In this document: positions 60,577 to 64,000 of the stretch, in pieces
Layout of the letters: every line of letters begins with the position of its first letter
Numbering within the stretch: the first letter of the stretch is position 1
From: Cinclus cinclus
Taxonomy: Eukaryota; Chordata; Aves; Passeriformes; Cinclidae
DNA: 64,000 nucleotides
Direction: 5' to 3'
Assembly: GCF_963662255.1 (NCBI RefSeq)
Contig: NC_085067.1
Span: forward strand, 5,670,428 to 5,734,427
Made by a program: the position numbers and the translations under genes
The notes under the pieces: generated by a model
Told to the model about the DNA's origin: nothing
Seen by the model: only the letters and a program-made list of their open reading frames with translations
Databases searched by the model: none

Positions 60577-61816
60577 GGACAACACCCCCAGGCTCTGGGG
60601 TGCCTCTCAGGCCACTCCCAGGGACACAACAAAGCCTCAGCCCCTCAGGCTGGAGCCAGTCTGCTCTGGGACAAGGAGCTCTGCAGGACAGTCCTGTTGT
60701 GTGGGACAAGTGAACCTTGAGGAAATGCAGTCTTGTGCCCTGCCTCACTCAGTGAGTGGGGTCTGGGCTCTCACAGGGGGTTGGGTTGTGGCTCTGGGAC
60801 AGGGCCCAGCCATGGATGGGCGTTGGAGCCCTCCTGGAGCCGTAGAAACACAACAAACAGGCAGCTGTTGGCTGCCAAACACAGATTTAAGGTTTCCAGT
60901 GGGAAATTTGACTTTGGTCAGCCTTTCCCAGGCTTGGTTGGGACTGCTGCTACAGAACCCAGATCCCAGATCTCAGATCCCACTCCACCTCACACCGAGG
61001 AGCTGCTCCAGCCCACGCAGCACAAAGGCCCTGCCCGCCACGGGGCACAAGGACTTATCCCATCAGTCCTGTCCCTATCCCATGACCCACACAGGCAAAG
61101 AGAACTCAGCAAACCCTCGAGCCACAGGTGGCTGCAAAGTGCTCTGGAAATTGCCAGCTGCTAGGGCAGGGAGTGCCCTGTAAATGTCTTTTCAAAAATT
61201 GGTTTAATAAGGGAATGCACACTCAGCATTCACGAACTCTGACATTTTTGTGTTATTGGCTCCTATTTCATCTATTATTTACAGAAAAAAATCTATTTGG
61301 AAAAAAAAAGCCCTCTCTTCTGAACTCTTTCCAGGACTGATTCAGCAACTTACATTTTTATGGTGGCTACTTTTTTGCTTCTCTTCTCTTTCTTGGTATT
61401 TTTTTTTTAATTTTCCACTTAAAATCCTTATTTGCATGATAGGTCTGTCCAGCCTTGAGGAGATTTTTCTTGTCTTTCACTTTTATCTCATTTTTTCTTC
61501 ACTTTTTAAAAATTTTAATTAAAAAATAGCTTTGAATTAGTTCACTGAAGCATTCCCTTCCCCATGTTCCTCTTCACCCAGAGAGTTCCTCCCTCTCTAC
61601 TCCTGATGGATCCTTCTGTGATCTCAGCACATTGGCATCACAGGAGAAAACCTCTAGCTGGGAAAAGGGAAGATTCACCCCTGGAAGTCAAGTGCTGACA
61701 AACTGCCGAGCACATGCCAGCACTGGTATCCTGAAAAAGCCCAGCTTTGGCTCTGGGTCTGACCCAGGGCTGGCACAGGGGAATTGTGAAGATCAGTAAA
61801 TCCCTTCAGGATACAA
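60577..61816. other. Unique non-coding sequence
   Basis: No gene is recognised. The right part (61340-61530) is T-rich. The 226-codon open frame 60503-61183 begins inside the GGAT array and has no recognisable domain. Confidence 0.42.
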
Positions 61817-62171
61817 TACACCAAAAACCCCTAATCCTAAATCAACCTTAATGCAATCCTGCCCTAACCCCAAGCCTAAACTCAAGTCTAACCCTACTTT
61901 CAAACCTAACCATAAAAATAACCCTTACAGTTCATCATACAATAAACCACAAAGCATAACCCTAAATAAACAAAAACCCACCCTAACCTAGCCCAACTCT
62001 AAACCCAACCCTAACCGTAAGACCAACCCTAACTGCAGCTCTAACATTGAAAAATCCCAACTCAACCCTTACCTTTCCCTAAACCTAACCCTAAACCCAA
62101 CCCCAACCAAAACCAAAACACTAAGCCTAAACACTAAACCTAATCTTAATCCCAATCCTAACCCTAACCCA
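61817..62171. repeat. Decayed CCCTAA tract: interstitial telomere-like sequence
   Basis: At least 15 CCTAA cores, several in perfect telomere-type context (AACCCTAACC, CCTAACCCTAACCC), are scattered over about 350 bp. The best-preserved parts are near 61979-62030, 62075-62100 and 62150-62170. The plus strand is almost free of G, so the tract shows extreme strand asymmetry. In this orientation (C-rich strand on plus) a true telomere would have lain to the left. Units are too diverged to be a working telomere. It may be a relic of a chromosome fusion, of telomere capture at a break, or of a subtelomeric block. A non-telomeric CCTAA-rich minisatellite is the alternative. Confidence 0.85.
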
Positions 62172-62386
62172 ATGATAGTTTTTATTTTGGGGGGGTTTTG
62201 GTGTCACCTACCACGCTTTTAAGGCATTTTCACCTCTGCAGGGTCAGTCAGGATCAGTCCCTCTCTGCTGTGTGGAGGAAGGTGTGACAGAAAGAATGAA
62301 CCTCTCTTCCCACTCCTCACCCTGCCCTAGCACAGCCTTTTAGGAAAGGGAAGAAATCCCTGGCAGTGAAAGGAAGGAGAAGGAAG
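62172..62386. other. Unique sequence between telomere-like tract and LTR
   Basis: A T-rich/G-rich start (TTTTATTTTGGGGGGGTTTT) is followed by ordinary sequence. No element is recognised. Confidence 0.4.
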
Positions 62387-62819
62387 TGTCTTTACAAATC
62401 AAACTGCTAGATAAAGCCAGATACTGAGAGATGAAGCAAGCAATGGGGGGAACCATAAATTCCAGAGGAATTCCACTGATTGACACAGATCATTACTCAC
62501 CCAAGACTGTGCTACATCTCTGGACTTAGAGAAAAAGAACAGAGACACAAGGAAATGAAAAAGGGGGGTACACATTAGAAAGGGGTCTGTGTAAGGTGAT
62601 TTGGAAAGTCTGTACCTCTCAGGTACCTCAGCCCATGGGGAAAGAGAGGGAAATGCAGCTGGGAAATGAGGATAAAAAGGAGGCTGCGTCCTCCAAATAC
62701 TTGAGAGACCCCAGGGGAACGCCCCATGGCCTCTCCCTTTACTAGAATAAAGTTACAGAACTCCTCTGCCTCCTTTTTGGATGTAAACCTCTGCTGTTTG
62801 TGGATTCATTTTCCTGACA
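62387..62819 (+). mobile_element. ERVK-type solo LTR, copy 2
   Basis: This is the second member of the LTR family seen at 6449-6894, in the same orientation. It starts TGTCTTTACAAA and ends CCTGACA, so it has TG...CA termini. TATA-like GATAAAAAGG is at 62671-62680 and AATAAA at 62746-62751, with the same 75-bp spacing as the first copy. It lacks the internal duplication of the first copy and retains a central segment (about 62490-62570) that the first copy has lost. No retroviral coding sequence flanks it, so it is a solo LTR. I saw no clear target duplication (AGGAAG left, CCAGGA right). Confidence 0.85.
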
Positions 62820-64000
62820 CCAGGATGGCTCACTCAGTAGGATCCTAATGATCCCCAGCCTCACACCTTGTGTGCCACAGCCTCCTGCAGACGCTGTTTG
62901 CAGAAGTGACACTGCAAACACCTCAGGAAAACATCAGAGATGAGACTGAGCCACAGATCAGACTGGCACCGATCTGTGTGGTGCTGCTGATCTCAGGTGA
63001 GGGGTTCCCTGCTCACATTAGAGTGAGGCAGCTCAAAATATGACTTTAAATTTGCCAGGTAGCCACCGAAAAATACAAAGAGCTGATTGTTTTCTTTGCT
63101 AATTGTGGAATGTTGGAGAGACCCTTGGGGAAGGTGGGAACAAAAGGTTACATGGCTCATGTCCCAGCTGAAGCATCAGTGGTGTTCCTTCCCTTGTTCC
63201 CACTCTGGAAATAGCTGCTGTTGAGCAGTACTACCAATATTTTTCAGCTCCATTTAATGCTAGCAGGATCATGCCTGCATTGAGGTCACCCAAATGACTG
63301 CAGTGTTTTGGAGAGGGAGATCTGTGTTGTATTTCATTGTCTGTCAGGCGTACCTGGATCATCCCAGCTGCTGCAGCAGGGAAAGCCATGCAGGTGAAAA
63401 TTGAGCTGGTTTTTCCACAAGAGCTCTGTAATCCCCCTGCTGCCCCAGGGAGACTGTTACCACCAGAACACAGCATCAGGAAAACATACAAGGAAAAGGT
63501 GCAGCCCAAACATCAGGGTAGCTCTTCCTGACAGCAGCCAAAAAGAGATATCTGGGAAAATCACAAGAATTAATAGTAAACATACCATTTGCCCCCAAAC
63601 ATCCTATCAGATTCCAGCTTCTGTGTCTCACTCAGAGTTAGGCAGTGCTTTCATGTATTTAGTATCTCTAAGCAGATTTCTCTGCCATTAATCAGTGTGA
63701 CATTCCCTGATATTGTATAAATCATCCTGCAGTGAGGAGTTCCTCAGCTGAACTATCAGTGCCAGCACCAACCTTCTTTCATTTCTTTTGATGCTGTCAC
63801 CTACAAGGGGAAGCTTCCCCTGGTGCTTTCTAGTTCTTGTGCTGGAAGTGCACATCCAATGCCTGCCCAACCTCCACAAGCTTCTCCTGATTCCACAGCC
63901 CCTCCTCACACATTCCTGCCACCAGGACTCTCTCACGTGGAGCAGCCAGAGCTACCTGCTCACCCCTTGCACAGGGCATGTCACAGGATTCTGAAATTCT
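62820..64000. other. Unique non-coding sequence to the window end
   Basis: No gene or element is recognised. A short AT-rich, repeat-free stretch lies near 63035-63110. Confidence 0.42.

Noticed and set aside
59715..60632. 305-codon minus-strand frame of Ile-His-Pro-Ser repeats
   Set aside because: It arises from the GGAT array and the flanking residues match nothing recognisable.
6449..62819. A single large provirus bounded by the two ERVK-type LTRs
   Set aside because: The LTRs are 56 kb apart, clearly diverged, and no retroviral genes lie between them.

Overview
This window is vertebrate nuclear DNA, almost certainly from a bird. Two truncated CR1-type LINE 3' ends, several LTRs that match my memory of avian ERVK and ERVL families, and very sparse other interspersed repeats support this. 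The ERVK-type LTR pair makes a songbird (passerine) my best guess, but that rests on memory and no search was run. I see no protein-coding gene, exon, tRNA, rRNA or CRISPR array. The long open frames are mostly low-complexity tandem repeats or unrecognised chance frames. I read the window as intergenic sequence or a large intron, rich in tandem repeats.

Layout. Positions 1-6400 are mostly unique, with a conserved-looking AT-rich block at 3.2-3.5 kb. An ERVK-type solo LTR lies at 6.45-6.89 kb. The 10-25 kb part holds most of the tandem arrays: (GAAGGA)11, a TC/T tract, a nested 9-bp/74-92-bp minisatellite, 54 perfect CTCCT units, a 22-copy 18-bp minisatellite, and a compound purine tract of about 360 bp. 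It also holds a CR1 interrupted by an LTR (12.29-12.93 kb), a second CR1 (20.73-20.88 kb) and several homeodomain-motif-rich AT blocks. An ERVL-type LTR sits at 25.77-26.20 kb. The 26-59 kb part is mostly unique, with candidate LTRs near 30.2 and 40.5 kb, a 98-bp-period duplication at 31.4 kb, a GGAA array and several conserved-looking blocks. The right end has a 510-bp GGAT array (60.07-60.58 kb), a decayed CCCTAA tract of about 350 bp (61.82-62.17 kb) that looks like an interstitial telomere relic, and a second copy of the ERVK-type LTR (62.39-62.82 kb).

No genes can be shown to work together here. The most informative signals are the interstitial telomere-like tract, the regular minisatellites whose periods recreate nuclear-receptor-like or TEAD-like sites, and the retroelement nesting, which gives a relative order of insertion. 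Family names for repeats are from memory; motif positions and counts were read directly from the sequence.
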